This document shows positions 8,739 to 16,898 of a stretch of 64,000 bases of DNA, piece by piece (positions within the stretch are counted from its first letter, which is position 1; the number at the start of each line of letters is the position of its first letter). Source of the stretch: Isachenkonia alkalipeptolytica (GTDB taxonomy: Bacteria; Bacillota; Clostridia; Peptostreptococcales; T1SED10-28); contig NZ_SUMG01000008.1 in assembly GCF_009910325.1 (NCBI RefSeq), positions 1 to 64,000 of the forward strand, written 5' to 3'. The position numbers and the translations under genes are program-made. The notes under the pieces were generated by a model, which saw nothing but the letters and a program-made list of their open reading frames with translations, made no database searches and had not been told where the DNA came from.

Positions 8739-8785
8739 AAAAACACCCACAGAATGTTTACTTCATTCTTGTTGGTGTTTTTTTT
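8739..8785 (+). terminator. sodA terminator
   Basis: AAAAACACC pairs with GGTGTTTTT, with an inner AGAATG/CATTCT stem, followed by a T-run to 8785. Confidence 0.85.
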
Positions 8786-8797
8786 GGGTTTGTTTAT

Positions 8798-9352
8798 TTA
8801 TTCAAACTCTTTTTCTTGTATAAGTTCCCCGGATCCATCATAACCTCGAATTACAATCGGATCGATTGCAACAGTGCTTACTTGATCCTCGGAGGGCCAA
8901 TGGGCAAAATAAATATTTTCACCGAATGGTTCCATCATAACGGTAGAACCATCACTGCGTTTCACCTCGAGGGAGGTATCAGGATCCTTTGCATAGGCCC
9001 AAAGAACATAGTGCATCTCATTGTCTGCAAAATAGTAATGGACCGTTTCAAAGGCGATATTGTCATCTTTTTTGACGTTAAGATCTCCCAGCATAGAGCG
9101 CGGTGTATAGAATAATCCGTAGCGTTGATCGAGATGAAAAACGGCAATCCAGACGTCGTAAGCTGCAATGATGTAGCGGCCTTCAGGATTGTCCACAGTA
9201 TGTAATTCCGTGGCAGGTCCAAAATGGATATATCTTTCAACATGACGGTAGGCGGACTCCCAGGTAAAGAAAAGCTGTTGTTGGCTAATAATAAATAGAA
9301 GTATGATTAGTAAGAGAAGAATCTGTAAAATTAATTTCTTCTTTTTATTCAT
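8798..9352 (-). CDS. Membrane-anchored extracytoplasmic protein, unknown
   Basis: About 184 residues from ATG 9352: basic start MNKKKK, one hydrophobic helix (about 6-25), then a soluble outside domain. AAGGAGGG precedes this ATG; a longer reading from 9391 is less likely. It overlaps the end of the upstream HAAS gene by eight bases, so it is the third gene of the padR-HAAS operon. The family is not recognised; the two downstream proteins of this operon probably act together at the membrane. Confidence 0.72.
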   Translation of the reverse strand: MNKKKKLILQILLLLIILLFIISQQQLFFTWESAYRHVERYIHFGPATELHTVDNPEGRYIIAAYDVWIAVFHLDQRYGLFYTPRSMLGDLNVKKDDNIAFETVHYYFADNEMHYVLWAYAKDPDTSLEVKRSDGSTVMMEPFGENIYFAHWPSEDQVSTVAIDPIVIRGYDGSGELIQEKEFE

Positions 9353-10067
9353 AGGGATCCCTCCTTTCGGGAAGGGGTAGGTTAATTTCAAACGCTCGGT
9401 TATAACGATCGAATTCCAAGGTAAGAAACTCGGCTTCTTCCGCTATGTTTTTTAGAGGAAGTACTAAATCTTTCCGAAAAATCCGTGAACGATAAGGAAT
9501 CGTAAGGTCGTAATAAGTGTTTCCTAAATTATCTTGAACGGAAGTGAAAAACAATCCTCGAATACGTGGAGGTCTAGTATAAGATAAGGTTTCAATAAGA
9601 ATAAAAGCTTCGCCGTTATTTTGAATAACCGCACGGTCAAAATAGTAGGTTGTGGCATCCATTTCAATTTCTCGATCAATGGGAATTTCTGAAATCACAA
9701 GGTCTTCTTCTATTCCGATATCCCTCGTGCTATGAAATAACAATTCGCTGCTAAAAGAGATTAGCAAATGAAGAGCAAAAGCTCCGAAAACAATCAAAAG
9801 CCCCCGACTTACTAACAGTGCCCAGCCTAAGAAAGGGTTATGAACTTCGTTAAGTGCTTTGCCGATTTCACGAGGGTCTCCCATTTCTTCTAGAGTTATG
9901 AAAAGGGCTTCTTCTCTAGTCATCCTTTCTTCAATGATTAAATCCCGAATTTTATCTTCAAGATGATCACTGTATTCCTGTTCTATTTCTTTCTTTGCAG
10001 GGAAAAAACGAATTTCTCTTAATAGTTCTTTAATGAAATCGTTTATTTCAGGATCCTTAGTTTGCAT
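9345..10067 (-). CDS. HAAS/DUF1700-type membrane protein
   Basis: 240 residues. The N-terminal ~85 residues form the helical HAAS-type domain (FIKELLREIRFFPAKKEIEQEY..HL, then TREEALFITLEEMGDPREIG) that is habitually encoded beside PadR regulators. One transmembrane helix at about 90-112 and an extracytoplasmic C-terminal beta-rich domain follow. It is 14 bp downstream of padR and overlaps the next gene. Role unknown; by family it is a partner in PadR-linked envelope signalling. Confidence 0.85.
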   Translation of the reverse strand: MQTKDPEINDFIKELLREIRFFPAKKEIEQEYSDHLEDKIRDLIIEERMTREEALFITLEEMGDPREIGKALNEVHNPFLGWALLVSRGLLIVFGAFALHLLISFSSELLFHSTRDIGIEEDLVISEIPIDREIEMDATTYYFDRAVIQNNGEAFILIETLSYTRPPRIRGLFFTSVQDNLGNTYYDLTIPYRSRIFRKDLVLPLKNIAEEAEFLTLEFDRYNRAFEINLPLPERRDPYE

Positions 10068-10081
10068 TCATGTCCACCTCC

Positions 10082-10438
10082 CTAGCCGTAAGTATTCAAG
10101 GTTTTTCCATTGCCACCCGCAAGCACTTTCTGCACATTTTCAGAAAAGGACTTCCAGGCTTCGGTTTCCACTTCCAATTCCTCTAGACCGGATTTTGTGA
10201 TCTTGTAATATTTGCGGTTTTTTCCCGTATCCCCTTTAGCTTGATAGGATTTTACATAGCCCTTAGCCTCCAAACGATGCAGTACGGGATAAAGGGTTCC
10301 TTCCTTAAACTGAAAAGCATTTTCCGATCGAAGTTCCAACTCCTTAATGATCTCATAGCCGTAGCGATCCTGCTCTTTGAGAAGGGATAACAGGAGCAGT
10401 ACCGTGCTTCCTCCGATTAAACCTTTATCATATTTCAT
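10082..10438 (-). CDS. PadR-family transcriptional regulator
   Basis: 118 residues; winged-helix N-terminus with LLSLLKEQDRYGYEIIKEL and the diagnostic FKEGTLYPVLHRLEAKG, C-terminal dimer helix. ATG is preceded by AAAGGAGG. First gene of a three-gene minus-strand operon with the HAAS protein and the anchored protein. Its promoter holds two CATAG-N5-CTATG sites, so autorepression is likely (see that entry). Confidence 0.94.
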   Translation of the reverse strand: MKYDKGLIGGSTVLLLLSLLKEQDRYGYEIIKELELRSENAFQFKEGTLYPVLHRLEAKGYVKSYQAKGDTGKNRKYYKITKSGLEELEVETEAWKSFSENVQKVLAGGNGKTLNTYG

Positions 10439-10495
10439 GATTTACCTCCTTTGGTTTATTACACAAAAAGAATAAGTTAATAAGATAGAAACATA

Positions 10496-10544
10496 CATAG
10501 AGTATCTATGCTTAAATTATACATAGAAGAACTATGCAAGTCAA
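10496..10544 (-). promoter_or_regulatory. PadR operon promoter with two CATAG-N5-CTATG operators
   Basis: On the minus strand TTGACT (10544-10539), a 17-base spacer and TATAAT (10521-10516) form a strong promoter. The palindrome CATAG-N5-CTATG occurs at 10522-10536, wholly inside the spacer, and again at 10496-10510, over the expected transcription start. The positions suit repression by the adjacent PadR protein. Confidence 0.78.
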
Positions 10545-10694
10545 GATTTTCTGAAAATTAAAAAATAGTAGGTTTTTGCGGAGATTTTAGATACAATAAT
10601 AATAAGAAAGCAGAAAATCTAAGTTTCAAATTGATTATCCAATTAAATAAAGGATATATATCCAAGTGAGAAAAAAATAATGGAGGCGTTAAAA

Positions 10695-11078
10695 ATGAAA
10701 TATAAAATGTTGCATACCTGCCTACGGGTGAAGGATCTGGAAAAATCCCTGGAGTTTTATACGAAGGCTTTAGGGTTAAAAGAAACCCGAAGAAAGGATT
10801 TTCCAGAGCATGAATTTACCTTGGTGTTTTTAGCCGATGAAGCTGAAAATCATGAAATTGAACTGACCTATAACTACAATCAGGAAAAGCCCTATACCAT
10901 TGGAGATGGATTCAGTCATATGGCTCTATCCGTGGAGGATTTGGAAGCCTCCCAACGAAGACATAAGGAAATGGGTTATGAGGTGACGGAGCTAATGGGA
11001 CTTCCCGGTTCACCTCCAAGGTATTATTTTCTCACGGACCCCGACGGATACGAAGTGGAGATTATTCGAAGGGCTTAA
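10695..11078 (+). CDS. gloA: Lactoylglutathione lyase-like glyoxalase I (VOC)
   Basis: Single VOC protein of 127 residues. Conserved features: MLHTCLRVKDLEKSLEFYTKALGL with the first metal His, ELTYNY with a Glu, GFSHMALSVEDL with a His and DPDGYEVEIIRR with the final Glu. This is the full H-E-H-E ligand set of glyoxalase I. Start ATG 10695 is used because GGAGG at 10682-10686 precedes it; an ATG at 10680 sits in front of that ribosome site. In a glutathione-free Firmicute the hemithioacetal partner may be another thiol. Confidence 0.85.
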   Translation: MKYKMLHTCLRVKDLEKSLEFYTKALGLKETRRKDFPEHEFTLVFLADEAENHEIELTYNYNQEKPYTIGDGFSHMALSVEDLEASQRRHKEMGYEVTELMGLPGSPPRYYFLTDPDGYEVEIIRRA

Positions 11079-11105
11079 ACAACCAAAGTTAGGAGGGTTC
11101 TGACC

Positions 11106-11525
11106 ATGAATCATAAACAAAAAAAGGCCCCACCATCCATGGATGAATGGCTAAAGGAAGTAAAAAAAGGTCCTGAAGCCCATGAAGAAGGCATGTACCT
11201 GGTCCATAATGGAGTGGTTCGAAAAACTCCGAAGATTAAAGTACGACAGGGAATTGATGAGGGACGGATCATAAATAAACTGGAGTTTTCCTATGACTCG
11301 GAGAAAGTCTTGAAAGTAATAGAAGAGACAAAAGAACTTGAGGGGATCTTCCATGTAAAGGTTTGGTTAAATGAAGGGGTATTGGAAGTCGGTGACGACA
11401 TTATGTTTGTTCTCATTGGAGGGGATATTCGACCGCGAGTGATTGATGCCCTGCAATTTGCCGTCGGAAAAATAAAAAATGAGTGCGTTACTGAAATCGA
11501 AATATCCGACTCAAAACATCAATAA
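11106..11525 (+). CDS. moaE: MoaE-like molybdopterin synthase catalytic subunit
   Basis: 139 residues. The layout with VVRKTPK..KV, then KLEFSYDSEKVLKVIEETKELEGIFHVKVWLNEGVLEVGDDIMFVLIGGDIR, follows the MoaE fold, in which the protein converts precursor Z to molybdopterin with sulfur from MoaD. It is a divergent member: the usual C-terminal KKE motif is not obvious, so catalytic activity is uncertain. No MoaD or other cofactor gene is next to it. It lies 27 bp after gloA and 63 bp before the reductive-dehalogenase-like gene. Confidence 0.7.
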   Translation: MNHKQKKAPPSMDEWLKEVKKGPEAHEEGMYLVHNGVVRKTPKIKVRQGIDEGRIINKLEFSYDSEKVLKVIEETKELEGIFHVKVWLNEGVLEVGDDIMFVLIGGDIRPRVIDALQFAVGKIKNECVTEIEISDSKHQ

Positions 11526-11588
11526 GGTTAGTTGTAGATGGGTAAGTAGGAAAAGTTGTTTATTCGGAAGGATAAAGGAGGAATCACC

Positions 11589-12812
11589 TTGCTTTCAAGA
11601 GATGAAATGAAAGTTGATCAAAAACCTTATAGGGTGGATGGAAGTATTTACCAACGATTCCCCGTAACAAACCAGGCCTTTGCCATTGTCAGCACCCGAG
11701 ATATGGGAGAGCCCAGCTATTTAGGTTTTCTTGAAAAAATGCATAAGAACCTGGGCACCCGTATGCAACAAGGAGATAAAGGCTTTTCTAGGGAAGAGAA
11801 TGCCAGGGATTTAGGGGCAAATGCAATGAATTTGATACTGGGTTCCTATGGCTTTCCCAATCATCAGTTTTTGCAGTGGAAGTCTATGATTGTTCCGGAA
11901 CATCTTTCGAAGATGCCGGTGGGTAATTCCTCCAAAGAGTTGACGGATATGGTGAAAAATACGGCAAAGCTATATGGATCAGATCTGACGGGAATTACGG
12001 AACTGGATGAAAAATGGATTTACTCCAAGGATATGGAAAAGCCTTTCATTATTATCGATGAAGGAGAGCCGGAGGAAAAGGAAGAGGGTTTTTATATTCC
12101 CAGATCCATGAACCGGGCAATTGTACTGGCTTTTTTGATGGATGAGGAGATGATTTATGAATCCCCGGAGCTAGACGCCAGTGTAGCTACTTCCTTCGGA
12201 TATTCCAGGATGGGTATAACCGCAGTATCTTTAGCGGAATATATCCGGGCCTTAGGGTATCGGGCAATACCTTCCATGAATGATACGGCCTTAAGTATTC
12301 CTCTTGCCGTGGATGCAGGCCTTGGTCAATTGGGTCGACACGGTCTTTTGATTACACCAGAATATGGTTCCAACGTTCGACTGGCAAAAGTCCTTACGGA
12401 CATGCCCTTGGAACCCGATCAGCCAATTGATTTCGGTATTACTGAGTTCTGCGAAAACTGTATTCTTTGTGCAGAACATTGTCCACCGGAAGCCATCACC
12501 CAGGGAGAGCAAACAATCGATTGTAACCAGATCACTGGAAACTCCGGAGTGAAAAAATGGTATATAAAGGGGGAGCGCTGTTTGAATTTTTGGCAAGAAA
12601 ATGGAGCCAGTTGTGCAAATTGTATTGCCGTGTGTCCTTTCACTTATGGATTTGAATCCATGCAGTGTTTTGAATGCAAAGGCTGTGCAGAACGGGATCG
12701 GGGATGTATTCTACAAACGAATACTTTGTATAGAATAGAAAACGGCTATTTAAAACAGGAACGGTGGGCAGATCGTGGAGAAGTAATGATCCCGCGAAGA
12801 CGGGGGCTATAA
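11589..12812 (+). CDS. Reductive dehalogenase-like corrinoid/Fe-S protein (no TAT signal)
   Basis: About 407 residues. The segment GYRAIPSMNDTALSIPLA-VDAGLGQLGRHGLLITPEYG and the following CENCILCAEHCPPEAI (first ferredoxin cluster, Cys288 on) and CANCIAVCPF (second, Cys342 on) match RdhA reductive dehalogenases, with some likeness to QueG. No TAT signal and no RdhB anchor gene, so it is a cytosolic member. A further Cys-rich tail (CFECKGCAERDRGC) is unusual. TTG 11589 is chosen because AAAGGAGG (11574-11581) is seven bases upstream. Substrate unknown; dehalogenation is only the family's best-known reaction. Confidence 0.82.
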   Translation: MLSRDEMKVDQKPYRVDGSIYQRFPVTNQAFAIVSTRDMGEPSYLGFLEKMHKNLGTRMQQGDKGFSREENARDLGANAMNLILGSYGFPNHQFLQWKSMIVPEHLSKMPVGNSSKELTDMVKNTAKLYGSDLTGITELDEKWIYSKDMEKPFIIIDEGEPEEKEEGFYIPRSMNRAIVLAFLMDEEMIYESPELDASVATSFGYSRMGITAVSLAEYIRALGYRAIPSMNDTALSIPLAVDAGLGQLGRHGLLITPEYGSNVRLAKVLTDMPLEPDQPIDFGITEFCENCILCAEHCPPEAITQGEQTIDCNQITGNSGVKKWYIKGERCLNFWQENGASCANCIAVCPFTYGFESMQCFECKGCAERDRGCILQTNTLYRIENGYLKQERWADRGEVMIPRRRGL

Positions 12813-12819
12813 AAAAGAA

Positions 12820-12854
12820 ACCTGGTAAAGGGTTTATAGAACCTTTTGCCGGGT
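12820..12854 (+). terminator. Hairpin after the reductive dehalogenase-like gene
   Basis: Fifteen-pair stem ACCTGGTAAAGGGTT / AACCTTTTGCCGGGT with three G-U pairs and a five-base loop, but only a weak T-run (CTAACTTTT) after it. Confidence 0.6.
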
Positions 12855-12989
12855 CTAACTTTTGAAACTTTAAAATGAGGTAGTAAGCTTTGTAATCTGC
12901 TAAAATAACAATATGGTTTTGTCTCGTTTCTTAAGATGAAATAGAAAAGAGACTACCACTGTATCAGAAAGGACGTGAGGGATTCGGAT

Positions 12990-13058
12990 ATGACAAGACC
13001 AAAGGAAAATATTGATCCAAAAGTCGTAACCGCTTGGCGGCTAAATAGTTTTGTTTAA
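12990..13058 (+). pseudogene. Possible remnant of a PH-domain (YdbS-like) membrane protein
   Basis: A 22-codon frame preceded by AAGGACG starts MTRPKENIDPKVVTAW, which resembles the N-terminus of bacterial PH-domain membrane proteins, then stops. No continuation is seen before the hairpin at 13070, so it is either a 5' stump left by a deletion or a fortuitous short frame. The 330-bp stretch 12813-13142 holds otherwise only two hairpins. Confidence 0.3.
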
Positions 13059-13069
13059 TGAAGTAAAAT

Positions 13070-13125
13070 AAATCATAAAACCTCCCTATAGGATATAAAA
13101 TCTTGAAAGGGAGGTTTTATGATTT
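13070..13125 (-). terminator. Terminator of the cupin gene
   Basis: Perfect 18-pair stem, left arm AAATCATAAAACCTCCCT, with a 20-base loop, lying just after the stop of the minus-strand cupin gene; T-rich sequence follows on that strand. Confidence 0.75.
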
Positions 13126-13142
13126 AAAAAACGGAGTAGTTG

Positions 13143-13490
13143 TTATTGATGACCTTCTACGGGAACGATGCAAATAAACTTTAACGTATCACTCCCGGTA
13201 TTTTTAAACTGATGAAGCTTTTCAGCGGGAACAAAAGCATAGGAACCTGCTTTAATAGGGTTTTCCATACCATCTAGCAATAAGGTGCCGTTTCCTTGGA
13301 TTACATAATTAATATGGGGCCAGGGATGGTTATGTTTCGGTGTGAAACCCTCGGGCTCCACTTCCATAATCCGCATCACATGATCTTCCCATCCTTCTTT
13401 GGGAGAAATTGCGACTTTCATAGTAGCATCTTTTACTTCCGGATGATTCATTTTTTTAGCTTCTAACTCATTAATATCTCCGATTGCCAT
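13143..13490 (-). CDS. Cupin-domain protein
   Basis: Single-domain cupin, 115 residues. The metal motif HNHPWPHINYVIQGNG gives the His-x-His...His part of cupin motif 1 and GSYAFVPAEKLHQF gives motif 2 with the last His. Such small cupins bind a metal and act as isomerases, dioxygenases or sensors; the substrate cannot be told. ATG has GGAGATG upstream. Monocistronic with its own terminator. Confidence 0.85.
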   Translation of the reverse strand: MAIGDINELEAKKMNHPEVKDATMKVAISPKEGWEDHVMRIMEVEPEGFTPKHNHPWPHINYVIQGNGTLLLDGMENPIKAGSYAFVPAEKLHQFKNTGSDTLKFICIVPVEGHQ

Positions 13491-13784
13491 AATTTCATCT
13501 CCTTCTCGATTATTAATTTAAGTCTTACCTTGCTCTATTTGTACCCGAAATTATCGGAAAAAATCTTATCGCGGATAATTCCATGGGATAACGTTTAAAA
13601 ATTGTGGTATATATAAATGTAAGGCAATTTAAAAATATAAAATGTAATGTCAAGCAGTGTACTTAATTGAAAATCCAAGGGTAAGACGAGTCAACTTTTT
13701 TTGATGCATAGTAAAGCATAGTGAAGAGAAAGAGTGAAAATAATTAAAACAAAATCAATAGAATGAATTATAAGGGGGAGAGAG

Positions 13785-15002
13785 ATGAAGAAAAAAAGAA
13801 CGGCTTTATGGATTGTACTTGTAATTGCGGTGACCGGAATTCTCTTGTGGCAAACCGGGGCTGTTAATTATTTTTTAGCAAGAACGATTTTTGCTCCGGA
13901 TTTCGAGGAAGAGTTACTTCCCGGGGAAGATTCCACCGCTCACAGGGATGAAGAGGGAGATGAAAAAGAACCTGTTAGGGAAGAGGAGGGCGAAAGACAC
14001 TCTATAGAGAATATCGACTATGAGATCGAGGTGGTTGCAGAGAATCTTGAGATCCCTTGGGAAATTGTTCATCTTCCCGACGGCAGAATATTGGTTACAG
14101 AACGCCCCGGTCGGGTTAAAATTTTAGACGAGGGGGAAATTGCCACGATTCATTCCGTAGAGCATGCGGGGGAAGGTGGCCTACTAGGAATGGCCCTTAG
14201 TCCGACATTTGAAGAGGATGCTTATTTGTACTTATATTATACCTACCGGGAAGATGGGGATTTTTACAACCGTGTTGCTCGTTATACCTTTGAAGAAGAC
14301 CAAATAGGAGAAGAAGAAGTGGTAATAGAGGGTATTCCTGGAGGAAGAATTCATAATGGCGGGCGGATCAAATTTGGTCCCGATGAAATGCTTTATATTG
14401 CCACGGGGGACGCTGCGGATCCGGAACTTGCCCAGAATGTGGATTCTTTGGCAGGAATGATTTTACGATTGCATCCCGACGGAGGAATTCCCGAAGACAA
14501 TCCCTTTGATCAGAGTCCGGTTTACGCCTATGGGATACGCAATCCCCAGGGGTTGGCCTGGCATCCGGGGACAGAAGAGCTTTTTTCCAGTGGGCACGGG
14601 CCTACGCGATTAGACGTGATCAATCATATACATCCCGGAGGCAATTACGGTTGGCCCGAGATTACCTGCGATGAAGAGGACTCGGATTTTGAGGAAGCGG
14701 TAGTATGTTATACAGAATTTACATTGGCCCCTTCAGGGATGGACTTTTATCATCATGAAGATCTTGTGGAGGAATCCCTTTATGTTGCAGGATTGAGAGG
14801 CAATATGGTTATGCGTATTGACTTTAACCGGGAAGGAGAGTTCCTGCGTCAGGAAGCCCTGTTTCAGGATTACGGTAGAATTAGGACCGTAGTTTATCAT
14901 GAAGGATCCTTATATATCGCTACAAACAACCGGGATGGTAGAGGGGTCCCCGCATCGGAGGATGATCGGATTATACGAATTACACCAATACTATTAGAGT
15001 AG
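13785..15002 (+). CDS. PQQ-type aldose sugar dehydrogenase (GSDH family), membrane-anchored
   Basis: 405 residues: N-terminal signal anchor (about 5-22), an acidic low-complexity linker (about 45-70), then a six-bladed beta-propeller of the glucose/sorbosone dehydrogenase family. Typical elements: IPWEIVHLPDGRILVTERPGRV, GGLLGMALSP, RIHNGGRIKFGPDEMLYIATGDA, GIRNPQGLAWHP and GGNYGWPEI. It would oxidise sugars outside the membrane with PQQ. No PQQ biosynthesis genes are in the window and such enzymes are unusual in Clostridia, so the cofactor might be scavenged or the function different. Followed closely by a small membrane gene. Confidence 0.88.
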   Translation: MKKKRTALWIVLVIAVTGILLWQTGAVNYFLARTIFAPDFEEELLPGEDSTAHRDEEGDEKEPVREEEGERHSIENIDYEIEVVAENLEIPWEIVHLPDGRILVTERPGRVKILDEGEIATIHSVEHAGEGGLLGMALSPTFEEDAYLYLYYTYREDGDFYNRVARYTFEEDQIGEEEVVIEGIPGGRIHNGGRIKFGPDEMLYIATGDAADPELAQNVDSLAGMILRLHPDGGIPEDNPFDQSPVYAYGIRNPQGLAWHPGTEELFSSGHGPTRLDVINHIHPGGNYGWPEITCDEEDSDFEEAVVCYTEFTLAPSGMDFYHHEDLVEESLYVAGLRGNMVMRIDFNREGEFLRQEALFQDYGRIRTVVYHEGSLYIATNNRDGRGVPASEDDRIIRITPILLE

Positions 15003-15015
15003 AGGAGCAGTCAGC

Positions 15016-15243
15016 GTGAAATTCTTAGAATATATTAAACGAATGATAATATTATCCCTCATTTTAACAGTTGCTGTAAATTTACTATTGTTCGGATTCC
15101 GCTACTTTCCTTTTGAAATTTTTATTAAGTGGGTTTGGCGATTTGATTTTGGCAATATGGTTGTTATCATCCCCTGGTTCGCCATGGTGGTCTTATCTTT
15201 GTTTTTTACGTTGCTGCAATATATTATTCGGAGAAAAGGCTGA
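15016..15243 (+). CDS. Small two-helix membrane protein
   Basis: 75 residues, GTG start with GAGGAGC upstream, 13 bp after the sugar dehydrogenase. Two transmembrane helices (about 9-28 and 45-68). Its tight spacing suggests cotranscription with the dehydrogenase, perhaps as a membrane partner; family not recognised. It ends at the first copy of the 39-bp palindrome. Confidence 0.65.
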   Translation: MKFLEYIKRMIILSLILTVAVNLLLFGFRYFPFEIFIKWVWRFDFGNMVVIIPWFAMVVLSLFFTLLQYIIRRKG

Positions 15244-15281
15244 AAAGTGTACCATGGGGTCCGACCCCTTGGTACACTTTT
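15243..15281. repeat. 39-bp palindromic repeat, copy 1 (acts as terminator)
   Basis: AAAAGTGTACCATGGGGT, three-base centre, and its inverted copy with one mismatch, followed by Ts. The same element in perfect form is at 39336-39374 and a variant at 35091-35129. It overlaps the stop codon of the small membrane gene. Confidence 0.88.
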
Positions 15282-15371
15282 TAACTTAAATTTCTTATAT
15301 ATTATAAAATTCATTGACCTTTCGAATGAATTTCGTTATGATGAAATCAGATTAAAACTTTATATGTGGTT

Positions 15372-15617
15372 GATTGGTATTTGGAGAATGGGTAAAGCCC
15401 ATACCGTAGGAGAAAGGGACACTAAGCCATAAGGTGTACCGAAGCTTTCAGGTTATGTACAAATACCGGGACACAACTCTGGAGAGTACCCGAGGGGTCG
15501 TCGACGAAGCAAGTAAGGGATCTAAAACAAAGAATCCTTATGAAACTTTCAGATACAAAGGACAGAGAACAATAGGCATGTTTAATTTGCGTGCGATTGT
15601 TTCTCCGTCCTTTTTTT
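15372..15617 (+). ncRNA. Tandem glycine riboswitch with intrinsic terminator
   Basis: Two glycine aptamers in series. The second (about 15476-15567) is nearly canonical: ACTCTGGAGAGTACCCGA at its start, AAACTTTCAG and AAAGGACAGAG at its end. The first (about 15380-15470) shows TTTGGAGAA, TACCGAAGC and TTTCAGGT. The 3' strand GGACAGAGAACAAT pairs with ATTGTTTCTCCGTCC (15560-15610), followed by seven Ts: the expression platform. Glycine binding to this class normally turns the gene on by blocking the terminator. It controls the transporter at 15764. Confidence 0.93.
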
Positions 15618-15763
15618 GTTGTCAATTTAAAAATAATCCGGAAAATCGGTAAAAAGAAGGAGGGGATTTACAGCTTTACTGAAAGGAATAATCTCAAAAC
15701 TATATTAAGTTAGTTAAAGGTTAGTCACAGGAATACTACATAAATTTATGAGGAGGAAGGAAC

Positions 15764-16810
15764 ATGGAAATATTACTTGGAACCATGATGTTAATTGCAA
15801 TGCTTTTGATTTTTTCGATTTTTAGTCTTAAGGCCCCTAAGGGTCAAGAGGCTATGTCCGGATTGGCCAGTGCGGCGATTGCCACTTTCTTAGTGGAGGC
15901 CATCCATTTGTATATTACCGGAGATTTTCTGGACATTGCATTTCTTGGAGAAGTAGGCAAAGTCTCCGGGAGCATGGGAGGAGTCGCGGCGGTTGCTCTT
16001 ACAATGATTCAAATGAAAGTGAATCCTGTCCTTGCGGTATCCGCGGGCGTAGCAGTGGGAGGAGCGGGAATTCTTCCGGGATTCATTGCAGGTTACATCC
16101 TGGGTTTAGTCACCCCCCATATTGAGCGACGCATACCTGCGGGAATGAATGTTATATTTGGGGCATTATTAGTAGCTCCACTCGCGAGAATAATTGCCCT
16201 TAGCAGTGGGCCTATGGTGGATTCCACGCTTTCCAGTATTGGTCAGATGATCTCTGTAGCCGCGCTGCAGTCACCACTTTTTATGGGCATTATCTTAGGA
16301 GGGCTTATGAAGGTAATGTGCACCTCACCGTTAAGTTCCATGGCCCTTACTGCTATGTTGGGCCTTACAGGGCTACCTATGGGCATTGCAGCCATTGCCA
16401 CCTTTGGCGGTGCGTTCACCAACGGAATCGTTTTTTCAAAACTGAAACTCGGAGACCGTGGTCAAAGCCTGGCAATCATGTTGGAACCGTTAACTCAGGC
16501 GGATATAGTAAGTGCGAATGCTATTCCCATTTATCTTTCCAACTTTCTAGGGGGAGCCCTTGCAGGACTCTCTGCAGCGTATTTCGGTATAGTGAATCAC
16601 GCACCGGGTACCGCATCTCCAATTCCCGGCCTTATTGCCCCCTTTGCATTTAATAGCCCTCTGACGGTATTCCTTTCTTTAGTGTTTGCCATGGCAGGAG
16701 GGATCCTTGCAGGAATCATCGGTGCAAAAACCTTTAGGAACTATCAACCACGAATTGGAAAAAAAGAAGGAAAAGAATCCAATAACCCCATGGAAGCCTC
16801 CGCCGTTTAA
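15764..16810 (+). CDS. PTS_EIIC_2 (PF13303)-type membrane transporter under glycine riboswitch
   Basis: 348 residues, about nine or ten transmembrane helices, very rich in Gly/Ala/Ile, with repeated small-residue motifs (AGVAVGGAGILPGFIAGY, GIILGGLMKVMCTSPLSS). It resembles the PF13303 family, called 'PTS IIC' by distant similarity, but no IIA, IIB or phospho-His/Cys site is visible. Control by a glycine riboswitch argues that it moves glycine or a closely related compound (import to use, or export of excess) rather than a sugar. Start ATG has GAGGAGG upstream. Probably cotranscribed with the next gene. Confidence 0.8.
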   Translation: MEILLGTMMLIAMLLIFSIFSLKAPKGQEAMSGLASAAIATFLVEAIHLYITGDFLDIAFLGEVGKVSGSMGGVAAVALTMIQMKVNPVLAVSAGVAVGGAGILPGFIAGYILGLVTPHIERRIPAGMNVIFGALLVAPLARIIALSSGPMVDSTLSSIGQMISVAALQSPLFMGIILGGLMKVMCTSPLSSMALTAMLGLTGLPMGIAAIATFGGAFTNGIVFSKLKLGDRGQSLAIMLEPLTQADIVSANAIPIYLSNFLGGALAGLSAAYFGIVNHAPGTASPIPGLIAPFAFNSPLTVFLSLVFAMAGGILAGIIGAKTFRNYQPRIGKKEGKESNNPMEASAV

Positions 16811-16898
16811 ACCGGGCTTTACAGTTCATATTCAGTTCATATTCCTCTGATACAGTTTTCAAAGAAAAACAGATGAATCATAAGAGGGGGAGAAGTGT

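Noticed and set aside
8705-9115. Plus-strand frame opposite the anchored protein gene
   Set aside because: Shadow of the minus-strand gene; starts inside the sodA terminator and has no ribosome site.
15372-15617. Lysine riboswitch
   Set aside because: The GAAGCAA stretch looks lysine-like, but the whole pattern with GGAGAG, TTTCAG and GGACAGAG repeats twice and fits glycine aptamers.
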